A DNA stretch of 64,000 bases from Chlorogloeopsis fritschii PCC 6912 (GTDB taxonomy: Bacteria > Cyanobacteriota > Cyanobacteriia > Cyanobacteriales > Nostocaceae). This document shows, piece by piece, positions 26,623 through 36,426 of this stretch (within the stretch, counting starts at the first letter, position 1; every line of letters begins with the position of its first letter). The position numbers were made by a program, and so were the translations under genes. Below the pieces are notes generated by a model. The model saw only the letters and a program-made list of their open reading frames with translations. It was not told the origin of the DNA and ran no database searches. The stretch spans positions 33,543 to 97,542 of the forward strand of contig NZ_AJLN01000033.1 of NCBI RefSeq assembly GCF_000317285.1. The letters run 5' to 3'.

Positions 26623-26997
26623 TTTTTTAGGGAGTAAGGGTAAGGAGGTAATATAACGTTTAAGTTAGAAATTGCTATTGGATAGTTATAATTTTAAATT
26701 ATACCAAATACTATTTTATAGTATCAGTTAGTCTGAAAAATATTGTGAAAGTAGGGTGTAGGGGAAAGAACCCTTTTTCGTCTTTGTGGTGAATTTTATT
26801 CATAGCGACTGCCTTCTTAAGAGCAGCCGCCCCGGGCGACTACCTTAAATGGAACAAACAAGTCAAATCCTGTTCCCTTTTCTTAAGAGTATGATTACTT
26901 TATCTTATCTAGATACTATTTAATAGTGCTATATACTAAAATTAGTACTATTAAATATTGCGATTAGACCAAACAGCATTACTAGGAATTTCGATCC
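26623..26997. promoter_or_regulatory. Ca2+-ATPase upstream region with ATAGTA palindromes
   Basis: 26708-26724 is ATACTAT-TTT-ATAGTAT. 26915-26927 is ACTATT-T-AATAGT, and a half-copy TTAGTACTATTAAA is at about 26942. All lie upstream of the Ca2+-ATPase; the last two are within 85 bases of its start. They look like operator sites. A similar palindrome is at 17480-17499. Confidence 0.5.
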
Positions 26998-29868
26998 ATG
27001 TCTTCTAGTACCATATCAGACTCAGCTTTTGCGAAGCCTGAAGCTCCGGCTTGGCATACCATTGAGGTTGATCAAGCACTCCTGAAGCTGACAAGCGATC
27101 GCACCAGTGGTTTAAGTACCACCGAAATTGCAAAAAAACAGCAGCACTACGGTTCTAATGAGTTGGTAGAGTCGGGGGGACGTACACCCCTAGAAATCTT
27201 CTGGGATCAATTCAAAAACATCATGCTGCTGATGCTGATTGCAGTGGCAATCATCTCTGCATTTTTGGATGTGCGCGAATCTTTCACGGCTGGAAAGTTC
27301 ATATTTCCCAAGGATGCCGTCGCGATTTTTGTAGTGGTGCTCCTGAATGGCGTACTAGGCTACATTCAAGAAAGTGGTGCCGAAAAAGCTTTAGCAGCAC
27401 TAAAAAATCTAGCTTCATCAAAAGTGCGAGTCATCCGAGATAGTAAGCCAGTAGAAGTAGAGTCAAAAGAATTGGTGCCAGGAGACATCATGCTGCTAGA
27501 AGCTGGAGTCAAAGTAGCAGCCGATGGACGCTTGGTAGAAGCTGCGAACCTGCAAGTGCGAGAAGCAGCCCTAACAGGAGAAGCACACGCAGTCAACAAA
27601 CAAGCAGAAGTGCTGTTACCAAAAGATGCACCTTTGGGCGATCGCATCAATCTCGTCTTCTCAGGCACTGAAGTTGTTCAGGGGCGGGCAACAGTCTTGG
27701 TGACTGAAACTGGAATGCAAACAGAACTGGGCAAGATTGCCACCGCACTCCAATCAGTGGAATCTGAGCCTACCCCCTTGCAAAAGCGGATGAGCCAGTT
27801 GGGAAACACCCTAGTAACGGGTTCCTTAATACTGGTGGGGCTAGTCATAGTGGGCGGTACTATTTTTAATCCCTCCCTGTTTGAGGAATTAGTAAAAGTT
27901 TCCCTGAGCATGGCAGTTGCCGTTGTTCCAGAAGGTTTACCAGCAGTTATCACCGTCACCTTAGCATTGGGAACCCAGCGCATGGTAAGGCGCAACGCTC
28001 TGATTCGCAAACTTCCTGCTGTAGAAACTCTTGGTTCTGTCACCACCATTTGCTCAGACAAAACTGGAACTCTCACCCAAAATAAAATGGTAGTGCAGGC
28101 ACTGCATACACCCAGCAGTTCTGTCAGCATTACAGGAGAAGGCTACAGTCCTGAAGGTCAATTTTATGAGATGGGTATGGTGAATCAACCATCTAAAATG
28201 ATTTCACCCCAACAGCCAGAACTTCAGGCACTCATGCTGGCCTGTGTGCTGTGTAATGATGCTATTTTGCAAAAGGAAAATGGTGAGTGGGCAATTCTTG
28301 GAGATCCAACAGAAGGAGCATTGCTGTCTGTTGCAGGTAAAGCTGGGTTCCGCAAGGATGAGCAAGAAGCCTATTTCCCTCGCGTGGCAGAATTTCCTTT
28401 CTCCTCAGAGCGCAAGCGTATGAGCGTTATGGTGGAGACTCGCACAAGTAATGAACGACTTTCTCCATTTAATAATCTACAGCTTGCACCTTACGTCATG
28501 TTTACCAAGGGTTCGCCAGAGTTAACCCTAGAACGTTGTACTCACATCCAGGTGGGGAATCGTTGGCAACCTCTCACAGATGAGCAGCGTCGAACAATTC
28601 TCCAGCAAAATAATCAGCTTGCCAGTCGAGGTCTGCGAGTATTAGGATTTGCTAGTAAACTCTTAACAGAATTGCCGCCCGAAGCTTCTGAAGATGTCTC
28701 CGAAAATGGATTGACATGGCTAGGATTGGTAGGAATGCTAGATGCACCCCGCCCTGAAGTCAGAGAAGCAGTAGCAAAATGCCGAACAGCAGGTATTCGC
28801 CCTGTCATGATTACTGGAGATCATCAATTAACAGCGCAGGCGATCGCCGAAGACTTAGGTATTGCCAAGGCAGGCGATTTATGTCTCACCGGACAGGAAC
28901 TAGAAAAACTCAGCATGGTAGACTTGGAGGCAGAAGTTGATAGAGTCAGCGTCTATGCCCGCGTCTCACCAGAGCATAAGCTGCGGATCGTCCAAGCACT
29001 GCAACATCGCAACAACGTAGTAGCAATGACAGGAGATGGAGTTAATGATGCTCCAGCATTAAAGCAGGCAGATATTGGCGTGGCAATGGGAATCACAGGT
29101 ACAGATGTCAGTAAGGAAGCCAGCGATATGGTGCTCTTAGACGACAACTTCACCACCATCGTATCAGCCGTAGAGGAGGGACGTGTCGTTTACATCAACA
29201 TTCGCCGCTTCATCCGTTACATTTTAGGCAGCAACATTGGCGAAGTACTAACTATTGCTGCTGCACCATTACTAGGATTAGGTGGTGTGCCGATGTCACC
29301 CTTACAAATTCTCTGGATGAACCTGGTGACGGATGGTGTTCCTGCCTTAGCTTTAGCAGTAGAGCCAGGTAGGGCGATTGTCATGCAGCAGCCACCCAAA
29401 GATCCCAAAGAAAATATTTTTGCCAGAGGCTTGGGAGCTTATATGATTCGCATTGGCTGTGTCCTAGCCATAGTCACCATCTTGATGATGACGTGGGCAT
29501 ACAACTTTACTCAGCAGAACACGGCAGGCGGAACCCTTGACCCAGATCGTTGGAAGACAATGGTATTCACTACTCTCTGTCTAGCTCAAATGGGACACGC
29601 ACTTGCGATTCGTTCCAACACTCGTTTATTTGTTCAGATCAATCCCTTTTCTAACCCCTTTATTCTTGCCTCTGTAATTTTAACCAGCATCTTGCAACTG
29701 TTGCTGATTTATATCGAACCACTCCGCAACTTCTTCGGTACTCACTACATCACCTTCCAAGAGCTAATGGTTTGTATTGGCTTTAGTGCCATTATCTTTA
29801 TATGGATTGAGGTTGAGAAGCTATTTATCCGCTGGTTCTTCCGTCGGCAAGAAACTAAATTGGTTTGA
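26998..29868 (+). CDS. P2-type Ca2+-transporting ATPase
   Basis: 956 residues. Full set of P2 motifs: ALTGEA, PEGLPA in M4, [28 protein letters not shown]. The transport-site residues known from SERCA are seen in M4 (PEGLP), M5 (SNIGE) and M6 (MNLVTDG); the M8 site Glu appears replaced by Gln (LAQMGHALA). The Asn-Ala-Leu-style autoinhibitory extensions of plasma-membrane pumps are absent. It should expel Ca2+ from the cytosol. The AGGAA before the ATG is a weak ribosome site. Upstream palindromes may control it. Confidence 0.93.
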   Translation: MSSSTISDSAFAKPEAPAWHTIEVDQALLKLTSDRTSGLSTTEIAKKQQHYGSNELVESGGRTPLEIFWDQFKNIMLLMLIAVAIISAFLDVRESFTAGKFIFPKDAVAIFVVVLLNGVLGYIQESGAEKALAALKNLASSKVRVIRDSKPVEVESKELVPGDIMLLEAGVKVAADGRLVEAANLQVREAALTGEAHAVNKQAEVLLPKDAPLGDRINLVFSGTEVVQGRATVLVTETGMQTELGKIATALQSVESEPTPLQKRMSQLGNTLVTGSLILVGLVIVGGTIFNPSLFEELVKVSLSMAVAVVPEGLPAVITVTLALGTQRMVRRNALIRKLPAVETLGSVTTICSDKTGTLTQNKMVVQALHTPSSSVSITGEGYSPEGQFYEMGMVNQPSKMISPQQPELQALMLACVLCNDAILQKENGEWAILGDPTEGALLSVAGKAGFRKDEQEAYFPRVAEFPFSSERKRMSVMVETRTSNERLSPFNNLQLAPYVMFTKGSPELTLERCTHIQVGNRWQPLTDEQRRTILQQNNQLASRGLRVLGFASKLLTELPPEASEDVSENGLTWLGLVGMLDAPRPEVREAVAKCRTAGIRPVMITGDHQLTAQAIAEDLGIAKAGDLCLTGQELEKLSMVDLEAEVDRVSVYARVSPEHKLRIVQALQHRNNVVAMTGDGVNDAPALKQADIGVAMGITGTDVSKEASDMVLLDDNFTTIVSAVEEGRVVYINIRRFIRYILGSNIGEVLTIAAAPLLGLGGVPMSPLQILWMNLVTDGVPALALAVEPGRAIVMQQPPKDPKENIFARGLGAYMIRIGCVLAIVTILMMTWAYNFTQQNTAGGTLDPDRWKTMVFTTLCLAQMGHALAIRSNTRLFVQINPFSNPFILASVILTSILQLLLIYIEPLRNFFGTHYITFQELMVCIGFSAIIFIWIEVEKLFIRWFFRRQETKLV

Positions 29869-30000
29869 TCGCATTTAAACACTTTTAGACTGTCCAAAAA
29901 ATAATCATGATTGGTGGGACTTTGGTTAAGGTTGGAAAAATCTACTCAACAATTTTTTCAATTTACTTAAATCTTGGCGAGTGGGTTTTTCCAATTTCCC

Positions 30001-30098
30001 ATTTATCAAAAAACCAGAAAGCGATCGCCCAACAAATTGCGCTGTGATTCTAACGTTAGCGATCGCCGAAGATATTGGTAAAGCTGAACAATGACGGA
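30001..30098 (+). pseudogene. relict of an alpha/beta hydrolase gene
   Basis: About 98 bases match 1861-1953 inside the hydrolase gene (for example GCGATCGCCCAACA.ATTG and CTGTGATT). A 2-base deletion shifts the frame and nothing longer remains. The only remnant of a second copy. Confidence 0.7.
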
Positions 30099-30104
30099 AC
30101 GCCA

Positions 30105-30249
30105 TTATTTTTTATCGTCTTTGCGCTTTTTTTGTTCTAGATAATTAAGCAATTGAAGTACGTAAACTTCAAGTTCTGCATTTCTTTGGTTGACAGATTC
30201 AATTAGAGGAACAGAAAAATTATCTGGAAAATTGAGAACTAAATTACCT
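30105..30249 (-). pseudogene. remnant reading frame of 47 codons
   Basis: An open frame on the minus strand without a start codon, ending in a coiled coil and a basic tail (LLNYLEQKKRKDDKK). It looks like the 3' end of an unidentified gene, joined to the DUF1350 fragment in another frame. Confidence 0.35.
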
Positions 30250-30528
30250 ATCTGCCATTCTTACTAATTCTGGCATGAGTTTATACTGTTCTCTAATCAG
30301 AAAACCCGCCTCTGTATAATGGTCAAAAGTAAAGTTGAATGGCAAGAGAATGATTGTATAGCCCTGCTTAAATAAACATTCGAGTAGATAGCGATAAAAA
30401 AACATGGGGCCAAATGTGCCAAAAAAAGCCCCACCAATGAATTGGATGACTCCTTGAGGTTGAGGATGCAAAGCCACCCAACTAAAAGAAACTGGTTTAA
30501 ATCTCAGTTTTAAACTCATAATATTCAT
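30244..30528 (-). pseudogene. DUF1350 family protein, N-terminal fragment
   Basis: 94 codons. WVALHPQPQGVIQFIGGAFFGTFGP and YRYLLECLFKQGYTIILLPF are the conserved start of the cyanobacterial/plastid DUF1350 family (alpha/beta-hydrolase-like), which is normally about 250 residues. The frame stops after MADR, so roughly two thirds are missing. Confidence 0.75.
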
Positions 30529-31046
30529 GATTTAATGACAGCAAAAATTGAGGTTTTAATATTACAGAGCACACCACATTAGAATTTAATGAAATCGGAA
30601 TATCTTCTAGAAACATGAAATAAGCTAACTGCTGAGAATCTAATATTTTGACTCAGGAGTTGAACTGTATCTTTTCTAGAAGTTCCGGTAATGATTTTTT
30701 GTGAGTTGTCATTAAATACTTAAGATTAACTGCTAATTACGCTTTCTGTAACTTTTATTTACATTTCACAAGTTGTTCTAGAAAATGCCAGCTAGATCGG
30801 CAAACCGAAGCTTTTGTATAGATAGCATCCAAATTCTGTTTTTGTCCTACTGAAATCTGATTGGGAATTCTGACTATAGAGTAGCGTTGGCGGAGCCACA
30901 TGGCGATCGCCTCTTCCAAGCTGTGCATTTCAAAATTTATGAATATCACAGGTTGCTATAGCTGTATTACGAGTTTTTACTGATATCAACCAATTTTTCT
31001 CACAATTGTAATAATCAACTTAGGAAAGCTTTGTTGAGGTGAGGTG
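30529..31046. other. 518-bp region without a convincing gene
   Basis: A 64-codon minus-strand frame (30755-30949) is rejected as a gene. It contains the cyanobacterial repeat-like segment around GCGTTGGCGGAGCCACATGG. Otherwise nothing seen. Confidence 0.5.
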
Positions 31047-31352
31047 ATGAAACCTTTTACTTCAGTAGTTCTAGCAACATTTTTAGCTGCGGTTGCAACT
31101 TTACCTTTTGGGCAGAGCGCTAAAGCTGATATTATTATTCATATTGGTGGTGGCAACCGATATTACAGAGATTATAGACCCCGTCACAGAGAACATCGTT
31201 ACCGAGTTTATTACCCAAGATATTATCGGGTGTATAGTCCAAGACATTACCCAAGATATCGTGTTAGATATCGTTCCAGAAATCATCCAGGTTATCGAGG
31301 ACATTACCCAAACTATTACCGTATTCGCAATTATCAGCGCTCATTTTGGTAG
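31047..31352 (+). CDS. secreted Arg/Tyr-rich small protein
   Basis: 101 residues from ATG 31047 with GAGGTGAGGTG before it. A signal peptide (SVVLATFLAAVATLPFG, cleavage likely after AKA) is followed by a strongly basic, Arg/Tyr/His-rich region (RYYRDYRPRHREHRYR and similar) to the end. Exported to the periplasm or outside; no family recognised. Such basic tyrosine-rich proteins could bind acidic polymers or minerals, which is speculation. Confidence 0.65.
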   Translation: MKPFTSVVLATFLAAVATLPFGQSAKADIIIHIGGGNRYYRDYRPRHREHRYRVYYPRYYRVYSPRHYPRYRVRYRSRNHPGYRGHYPNYYRIRNYQRSFW

Positions 31353-31410
31353 TGATGAGCTTTGAACTGTTCTTCTCAATTCTGGAAACTTGCGATCGCC
31401 TCAAGCATAG

Positions 31411-32115
31411 CTAACCGAGATCGGGTTCAACGCCCATCGCTCGCAATTGTGCTGCCAATCGTTCTGTAGGAGTCATTATCCAGTTGCCTGCTGCATCATA
31501 CCAGCGCAACCAAGACATCTCAATATCTTGATATTTTCCCTGCCAAACACCTAATCCTAATTCTAGTTCTGGCATCCAAAAGCGCGGCTGTTGTAGGGCT
31601 ACCTCTGCATAACGGCTGCCATCCAATTTAAACATTCTGAATTGAGAGGTGTAGCGATCAAAGACAGCGTAATAGGGTATACGCAGAATTCGTTCGTATA
31701 CCTCCCATTTTGTTGGTGGTTGTTCAATATCCCGTAAAGTCTGTCCCAAGTCTTCTTTTTCAGTACCGGGAGAAAGCAACTCAACCACAATGAAAGGATT
31801 AACGCCCTCTTGCCAGACAACATAACTTAAGCGCAAATCTCGCTGTTCGTAGAGACGAGGAACTCCCAAAACTGCAAACCAATCTGGGCGCTTGTACCAT
31901 AGTGTATGGCGCGGATCGTAGTAAAGATTTAAGTCGCTAGCAACATAAACTTTATCTGTAGGATAGCCAGGTGGGCGGAAGGTTTCTCGAAGTAATTGGG
32001 GTTGTAACAAGTGAAAGTCGTCGGGCAAACCAGGCTCCTTGGGATCTTCACTAGGAAGATCGTACATTGTGGGGAGCACTTCTTTGGGCGGACGAGGTGG
32101 ATCAGTTTGATACAT
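31411..32115 (-). CDS. Uma2 family (DUF820) PD-(D/E)xK endonuclease-like protein
   Basis: 234 residues, the usual size. The restriction-endonuclease-like core shows RPDWFAVLGVP, then VVELLSPGTEKEDL with the acidic residue, and KWEVYERILRIPYYAVFD. A cyanobacteria-expanded family of unclear role, often in multiple copies. A stand-alone gene here, convergent to the secreted protein. Confidence 0.9.
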   Translation of the reverse strand: MYQTDPPRPPKEVLPTMYDLPSEDPKEPGLPDDFHLLQPQLLRETFRPPGYPTDKVYVASDLNLYYDPRHTLWYKRPDWFAVLGVPRLYEQRDLRLSYVVWQEGVNPFIVVELLSPGTEKEDLGQTLRDIEQPPTKWEVYERILRIPYYAVFDRYTSQFRMFKLDGSRYAEVALQQPRFWMPELELGLGVWQGKYQDIEMSWLRWYDAAGNWIMTPTERLAAQLRAMGVEPDLG

Positions 32116-32170
32116 GGTGAAGATTAAGCTCTCTTTTAATATTATGAGATGTCGGCTCGGCTGCTAGACG

Positions 32171-34216
32171 TCATCGCACCGCATTGATAAGATTTTCTGG
32201 CACAGGTCGATATTCGGCAAACTCCATTGAGAAAGTTGCCATGCCCTGAGAAAGCGATCGCAGTTCAGTAGAATAACCAAACATCTCTGCTAAAGGTACT
32301 TCGGCTCGAATCACCACGTCATTATCCCTGGTTTGCGAACCTAGCAGTAAAGCACGACGCGATAATAGCTTTCCTTGTATGCGTCCCAAAAATTGACTTG
32401 GTGTTTCCACTTCCAACAACATCATCGGTTCTAAAAGGATTGGTTGGGCTTTGGCAAATGCTTCTTCAAACCCAAACCTGGCTGCAACTCGAAACGCCAG
32501 TTCCGAAGAATCGATCGGATGATGAGAACCACCTTCTAAAATCACCTTCACTTTAATAATTGGATAGCCTTTGAGCCATCCTGTTTTCAATGCATCACGG
32601 CAGCCTTGTTCGCAAGCGGGAATAAACTGGTTAGGAATAGCACCCCCAACTACCCGATTTTCAAATATAAATGGTTCTTCACAAGGTTCTATCCGGCCGA
32701 TAACATGAGCGTATTGTCCCGCACCACCAGTTTGTTTTTTGAAAGTGTAGTCAAAAGTTGCAGCTTTGGCGATCGTTTCGCGATAGGCAACGGCTGGCGG
32801 ACTGACATAAACTTCGGCGTGGTATTCTCTTTTCATCCGTTCTAAGTAAATTTCCAGATGCAATTCACCCATCCCTGACATTAGGGTTTTATGCGACTCT
32901 GGATCGGTGCTGATATGCAAAGTCGGATCTTCTCGAACAAAACGATGCAATGCTCTGGAAATACGCTCAATATCTTCCTGGCTTTTTGGGGTAATGGCAA
33001 TAGTCATCACTGGTTCTGGTACAAATATTCCTTCCAAGGAAAGGTTAGTTCCCAAAGAACAAAGGGTATCGCCAGAAGCACACTCAACTCCAATTAAGCC
33101 GAAAATCTCCCCAGCCGTTGCCGATTCTAATTCTTGACGCTTATCAACCTCAATTCTCACCAGTCGATTGACGCGCACCTGTTTTTTTGTGCGGCTATTG
33201 TAAAGGCGATCGCCACTCTTTAAGGTTCCTGAGTAAAGGCGAGTGTAAGTTAACTGCCCAAATTCGCTATCAATTAATTTGAAAGCAAACGCTACCACCG
33301 GAGCGCTAGGATCGGGATAAACTTGGACTACTTGTTGAGTTGAGACATCTGTAGCGGTAACAACTTGTCTTTCGATGGGAGAGGGCAAATACAGGGCGAT
33401 CGCATCAAGTAAATTTTGTACGCCCTTATTTTTAAACGCCGAACCCATCAACACTGGTGTGAACTCTAAGCTCAAAGTTCCTTGGCGAATAGTATCCCAA
33501 ATCATTTGTTTTGGTACTTCTTCACCTGCAAGTAACTTTGTCATCATCTCTTCTGAATGGATAGATATGCGATCGAGCAGTTTTTCTCGTGCTAGTTGTG
33601 CTTCTTTCTGTAAATTTTCTGGAATCGGCTTTTTAACTAGTTTTTCTCCGTTTTCTCCCTCAAAGTAGTTAGCAGTCATATCGATTAAATCGATGACTCC
33701 CGCAAATTTATCTTCCGAACCGATGGGATACTCAAGCACTACCGTGTTGAGCAACAGCTTTTCTTGAAGAGCTTCGATCACTCGGAAGGGATTAGCACCA
33801 ACTCGATCCAATTTATTAATAAAAGCAAGACGCGGCACGCGATAGCGCTTCATCTGCCGATCTACCGTATAGGTTTGAGACTGAACCCCTGCAACCCCAT
33901 CCAATACCATGATTGCCCCATCCAACACCGAGAGCGATCGCTCAACTTCGATCGTAAAGTCTACGTGCCCCGGAGTATCAATTAAGTTAATTTGTGTATC
34001 GTTCCAAAAACAGGTGATAGCTGCTGAGGTAATAGTGATGCCCTTCTCGCGCTCTAGTTCCATGTAATCCATCGTGGCACCATCGCCATCACCACCCACT
34101 TCTTCCATTTTGTGGATTTTACCTGTATAAAACAAAATCCGCTCTGAAAGGGTAGTTTTTCCGGCATCAATGTGAGCAGAAATTCCAATGTTACGAATGT
34201 TGCTGCGGGAAATCAT
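32171..34216 (-). CDS. fusA: elongation factor G paralogue (EF-G)
   Basis: 681 residues from ATG 34216, which has AGGAGC upstream. The full EF-G layout: G1 AHIDAGKTTLSERI, G3 DTPGHVDF, G4 NKLD, then domains II-V to the end. The switch I region reads GGDGDGATMDYMELEREKGIT, as in mitochondrial-type EF-G1, not the HEGTAVTDWM form of the standard bacterial factor. Cyanobacteria carry several EF-G genes; the main one usually sits in the str operon. This stand-alone gene is probably the spdEFG1-like paralogue. Confidence 0.88.
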   Translation of the reverse strand: MISRSNIRNIGISAHIDAGKTTLSERILFYTGKIHKMEEVGGDGDGATMDYMELEREKGITITSAAITCFWNDTQINLIDTPGHVDFTIEVERSLSVLDGAIMVLDGVAGVQSQTYTVDRQMKRYRVPRLAFINKLDRVGANPFRVIEALQEKLLLNTVVLEYPIGSEDKFAGVIDLIDMTANYFEGENGEKLVKKPIPENLQKEAQLAREKLLDRISIHSEEMMTKLLAGEEVPKQMIWDTIRQGTLSLEFTPVLMGSAFKNKGVQNLLDAIALYLPSPIERQVVTATDVSTQQVVQVYPDPSAPVVAFAFKLIDSEFGQLTYTRLYSGTLKSGDRLYNSRTKKQVRVNRLVRIEVDKRQELESATAGEIFGLIGVECASGDTLCSLGTNLSLEGIFVPEPVMTIAITPKSQEDIERISRALHRFVREDPTLHISTDPESHKTLMSGMGELHLEIYLERMKREYHAEVYVSPPAVAYRETIAKAATFDYTFKKQTGGAGQYAHVIGRIEPCEEPFIFENRVVGGAIPNQFIPACEQGCRDALKTGWLKGYPIIKVKVILEGGSHHPIDSSELAFRVAARFGFEEAFAKAQPILLEPMMLLEVETPSQFLGRIQGKLLSRRALLLGSQTRDNDVVIRAEVPLAEMFGYSTELRSLSQGMATFSMEFAEYRPVPENLINAVR

Positions 34217-34704
34217 AGTACTTGCTCCTATTAAATTAAAGAGCAATCAAAGTTTAGATGATCAAGGTTGAAACAAAATTTCTGTTTCAGTAGCCATGAC
34301 AATGACTTATTCTTACTTGTATCAGCATTGTCAGCTTTATTTGTGTGGTTCTTCACCAATTTTAGCTTTATTTCCCAAGTAAGTATAAATTTATCTAATT
34401 ATTCGTACATTAAACGTAAAATTTTCATCTCTAACTAGACAATCATGTAATAAATCACACAACGAGTGAATAAAAATCTCTTTTCCCTAGCCCCTAGTCC
34501 CTAGCCCCTCTTTTCATGACAGTAGACATTAGGAAAATACTAAAATATGTTACCTTAACTTTAACTTATATCTTTATAGAGTAATTTTTACAGGAAAATA
34601 GATATAGAGGGGAATAAAGGCAAAACAGGAATGTAGCCTTATCTTCCTCAAATCCAGAAACGCCTCAAAAGACTCTTAACAAGTAGTAACTGGAGGTGTA
34701 AAGT
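34217..34704. other. intergenic region with CCCTAG-type heptamer repeat
   Basis: 34485-34510 is CCCTAGCCCCTAGTCCC... in tandem heptamer steps (STRR type). The flanking 50 bases are similar to the segment at 35345-35398. No gene. Confidence 0.7.
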
Positions 34705-34815
34705 ATGTACGATTTTTTTATACCTAATGGCAATATTTATTTAGTTATCAAAATCTGCGTGTTAATATCGGTGCTGTGCTTGTGGATGGCCTTTACTGCT
34801 GCACCCGTTTACTAA
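34705..34815 (+). CDS. 36-residue single-helix membrane protein
   Basis: MYDFFIPNGNIYLVIKICVL start, hydrophobic helix (LVIKICVLISVLCLWMAFTAA) and a short end. TGGAGGTG 6 bases before the ATG is a strong ribosome site. Not recognised; size and layout resemble small photosynthetic-membrane subunits but no match is claimed. Confidence 0.5.
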   Translation: MYDFFIPNGNIYLVIKICVLISVLCLWMAFTAAPVY

Positions 34816-34828
34816 AGTTAAACGTAAA

Positions 34829-34990
34829 TTAACTTGCATGTGACCAGTCGTTGAGTACTTCATGCTCTTGTTGTTTCGGACGCTGACGCACTGGTCGTAA
34901 AGGAGTGCCAATATCCACATTACGGAAAGATTGCTTCTTCTTGGTGGATTTGCGTTCTTGTTTGTTTAGGTCAATCTGTGTAGCAGTCAT
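34829..34990 (-). CDS. 53-residue basic protein
   Basis: MTATQIDLNKQERKSTKKKQ start, then FRNVDIGTPLRPVRQRPKQQ, net basic and Gln-rich. TTGAGGTG stands before the ATG at 34990. Tail-to-tail with the small membrane protein at 34705-34815 (13-bp gap). No family recognised. Confidence 0.5.
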   Translation of the reverse strand: MTATQIDLNKQERKSTKKKQSFRNVDIGTPLRPVRQRPKQQEHEVLNDWSHAS

Positions 34991-35459
34991 TGTACTCACC
35001 TCAATTTCATACTTTCAAAAAACTTTATAGCTGTTGCGTATAATTACTCTTGGTAAAAACTATGCCGTTATCACCGCGTCTATATTAACTATGGATATTA
35101 AAAAGGGCAAGATACCAGAGAATTATTACCGTAGTATTACGCATAAAAGTAGACATGAACTCTGTAAGCCACCTTTAACCCTTTATTTATTCCATCACCC
35201 AAAAAACACTGATTTCCGGAAAAAGAATGAAAAAATTTTTAATTTATAGAGATTTTTACATTGTTGTTTTCACGTAATGTAGGAAATTCCTCAAAAGTTT
35301 CTTTAATGTTTTGTTTGTAATTAACAACTCAACTCAAGTACCTACGTAAATTATCACACAATGAATTGATGAAAACTCCTCTTCCCTAGCCCCTATTCTC
35401 GGTACTCGAAGCTGTAATGATATATATAAATCTCACGCGATCGCGTCGTAAAATTTAGC
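34991..35459. other. 469-bp intergenic region
   Basis: Contains a CCCTAGCCCCTA repeat at 35383-35397 within a segment resembling 34445-34510. A 71-codon plus-strand frame at 35034 is not convincing. Nothing else. Confidence 0.5.
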
Positions 35460-35864
35460 TTAACCAAAATGACCAAGTACGTACCTTCGCGTACTTTCTT
35501 TCGTTGGATTTTGGAAAAGTGTAGTAGTATTTTTATACTCTACAAGTGTGCCAATAGGAACTCCATTTTGCAGTTCAACGTTAAAAAAGGCAGTAAAATC
35601 AGAAATCCGAGTAGCTTGCTGCAGATTGTGAGTCACAATGATAACTGTGTAATTCTTCTTCAATTCCAGCAATAATTCTTCAATTCGTTGGGTAGAAATT
35701 GGATCTAGAGCCGAGCAAGGTTCGTCCATCAAAATCACCTCTGGTTGCACCGCTAAAGCCCTAGCGATACATAAACGTTGCTGTTGTCCGCCTGAAAGAA
35801 CCAAGGCACTTTTTTTCAAATGAGTTGTAGAAGAAGATTTTGGTTGTGGATATTGTGTTTGCAT
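35460..35864 (-). pseudogene. phosphate ABC transporter ATPase (PstB), C-terminal half only
   Basis: 134 codons. It carries the ABC signature [15 protein letters not shown], Walker [13 protein letters not shown] and the H-loop [10 protein letters not shown], matching PstB closely. The first 13-16 residues are unrelated and the Walker A half is absent, so ATP hydrolysis is impossible. Probably a broken gene; the upstream pst genes are not here. Confidence 0.85.
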
Positions 35865-36005
35865 GAGCGTTTCTCACGTTTTACCTGCTGTTGAGACAAA
35901 AGTGTTACGTTTTATTGTGTTGGTTGGAAAAGTCCACCTAAATACATCTATAGATTGATGACAACAAGCTGTTTTTACATTGCGATTAATAAGTCAAACA
36001 TATGC

Positions 36006-36362
36006 TTATTGCAACTGAGTTTTGATTCGCGTCAGCAGTTCTTCAAATCGAAAGGGCTTTGTGAGATAGTCATTGAACCTACTCTGCAAGCCAGTTATTT
36101 TGTTACTCAAGTCACTACTGGCACTGAGAATGATAATGGGTAGTTGTTCGCCTCGTTCTCGCAACTCTTGCACTACAGTCAAACCATCCTTGCCAGGAAG
36201 ATGTATATCTAAAATTAGTAAGTCAAAATTATTTTGTTGAGTTAGCAACACAGCTTCGCAACCATCTTTTGCAACGGCAGTGCTATATCCATTAGCTCGC
36301 AAACCTTTTTCTAAAAAGCTAGCAATGCCAGGTTCATCTTCGGCAATAAGAATTCTGCTCAT
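36006..36362 (-). CDS. response regulator, receiver domain only
   Basis: 118 residues, CheY-like. Acid pocket EDE near residue 9, phospho-acceptor Asp in LLILDIHLPGKDG, Ser in IILSASS, Lys in YLTKPF. No output domain, so it signals by protein contact or is a truncated OmpR-type regulator. It is 64 bp after the glycerophosphotransferase-like genes on the same strand and probably shares their operon. No kinase is in the window. Confidence 0.9.
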   Translation of the reverse strand: MSRILIAEDEPGIASFLEKGLRANGYSTAVAKDGCEAVLLTQQNNFDLLILDIHLPGKDGLTVVQELRERGEQLPIIILSASSDLSNKITGLQSRFNDYLTKPFRFEELLTRIKTQLQ

Positions 36363-36426
36363 AACTAGAATCTCCTATAGAGGTTGTAGTGAAATCACTA
36401 TAGACAACCAGCGAGAGGCAGTAATC

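Noticed and set aside
30755..30949. 64-codon minus-strand frame
   Set aside because: Part of it is repeat-like DNA seen often between cyanobacterial genes; no domain and no start signal.
31093..31365. Frame overlapping the secreted Arg/Tyr-rich gene, rich in Ile/Val/Asp
   Set aside because: A shadow of the repetitive real gene, which has the signal peptide and ribosome site.
35034..35249. 71-codon plus-strand frame
   Set aside because: No ribosome site, low-complexity AT-rich codons, no recognisable fold.
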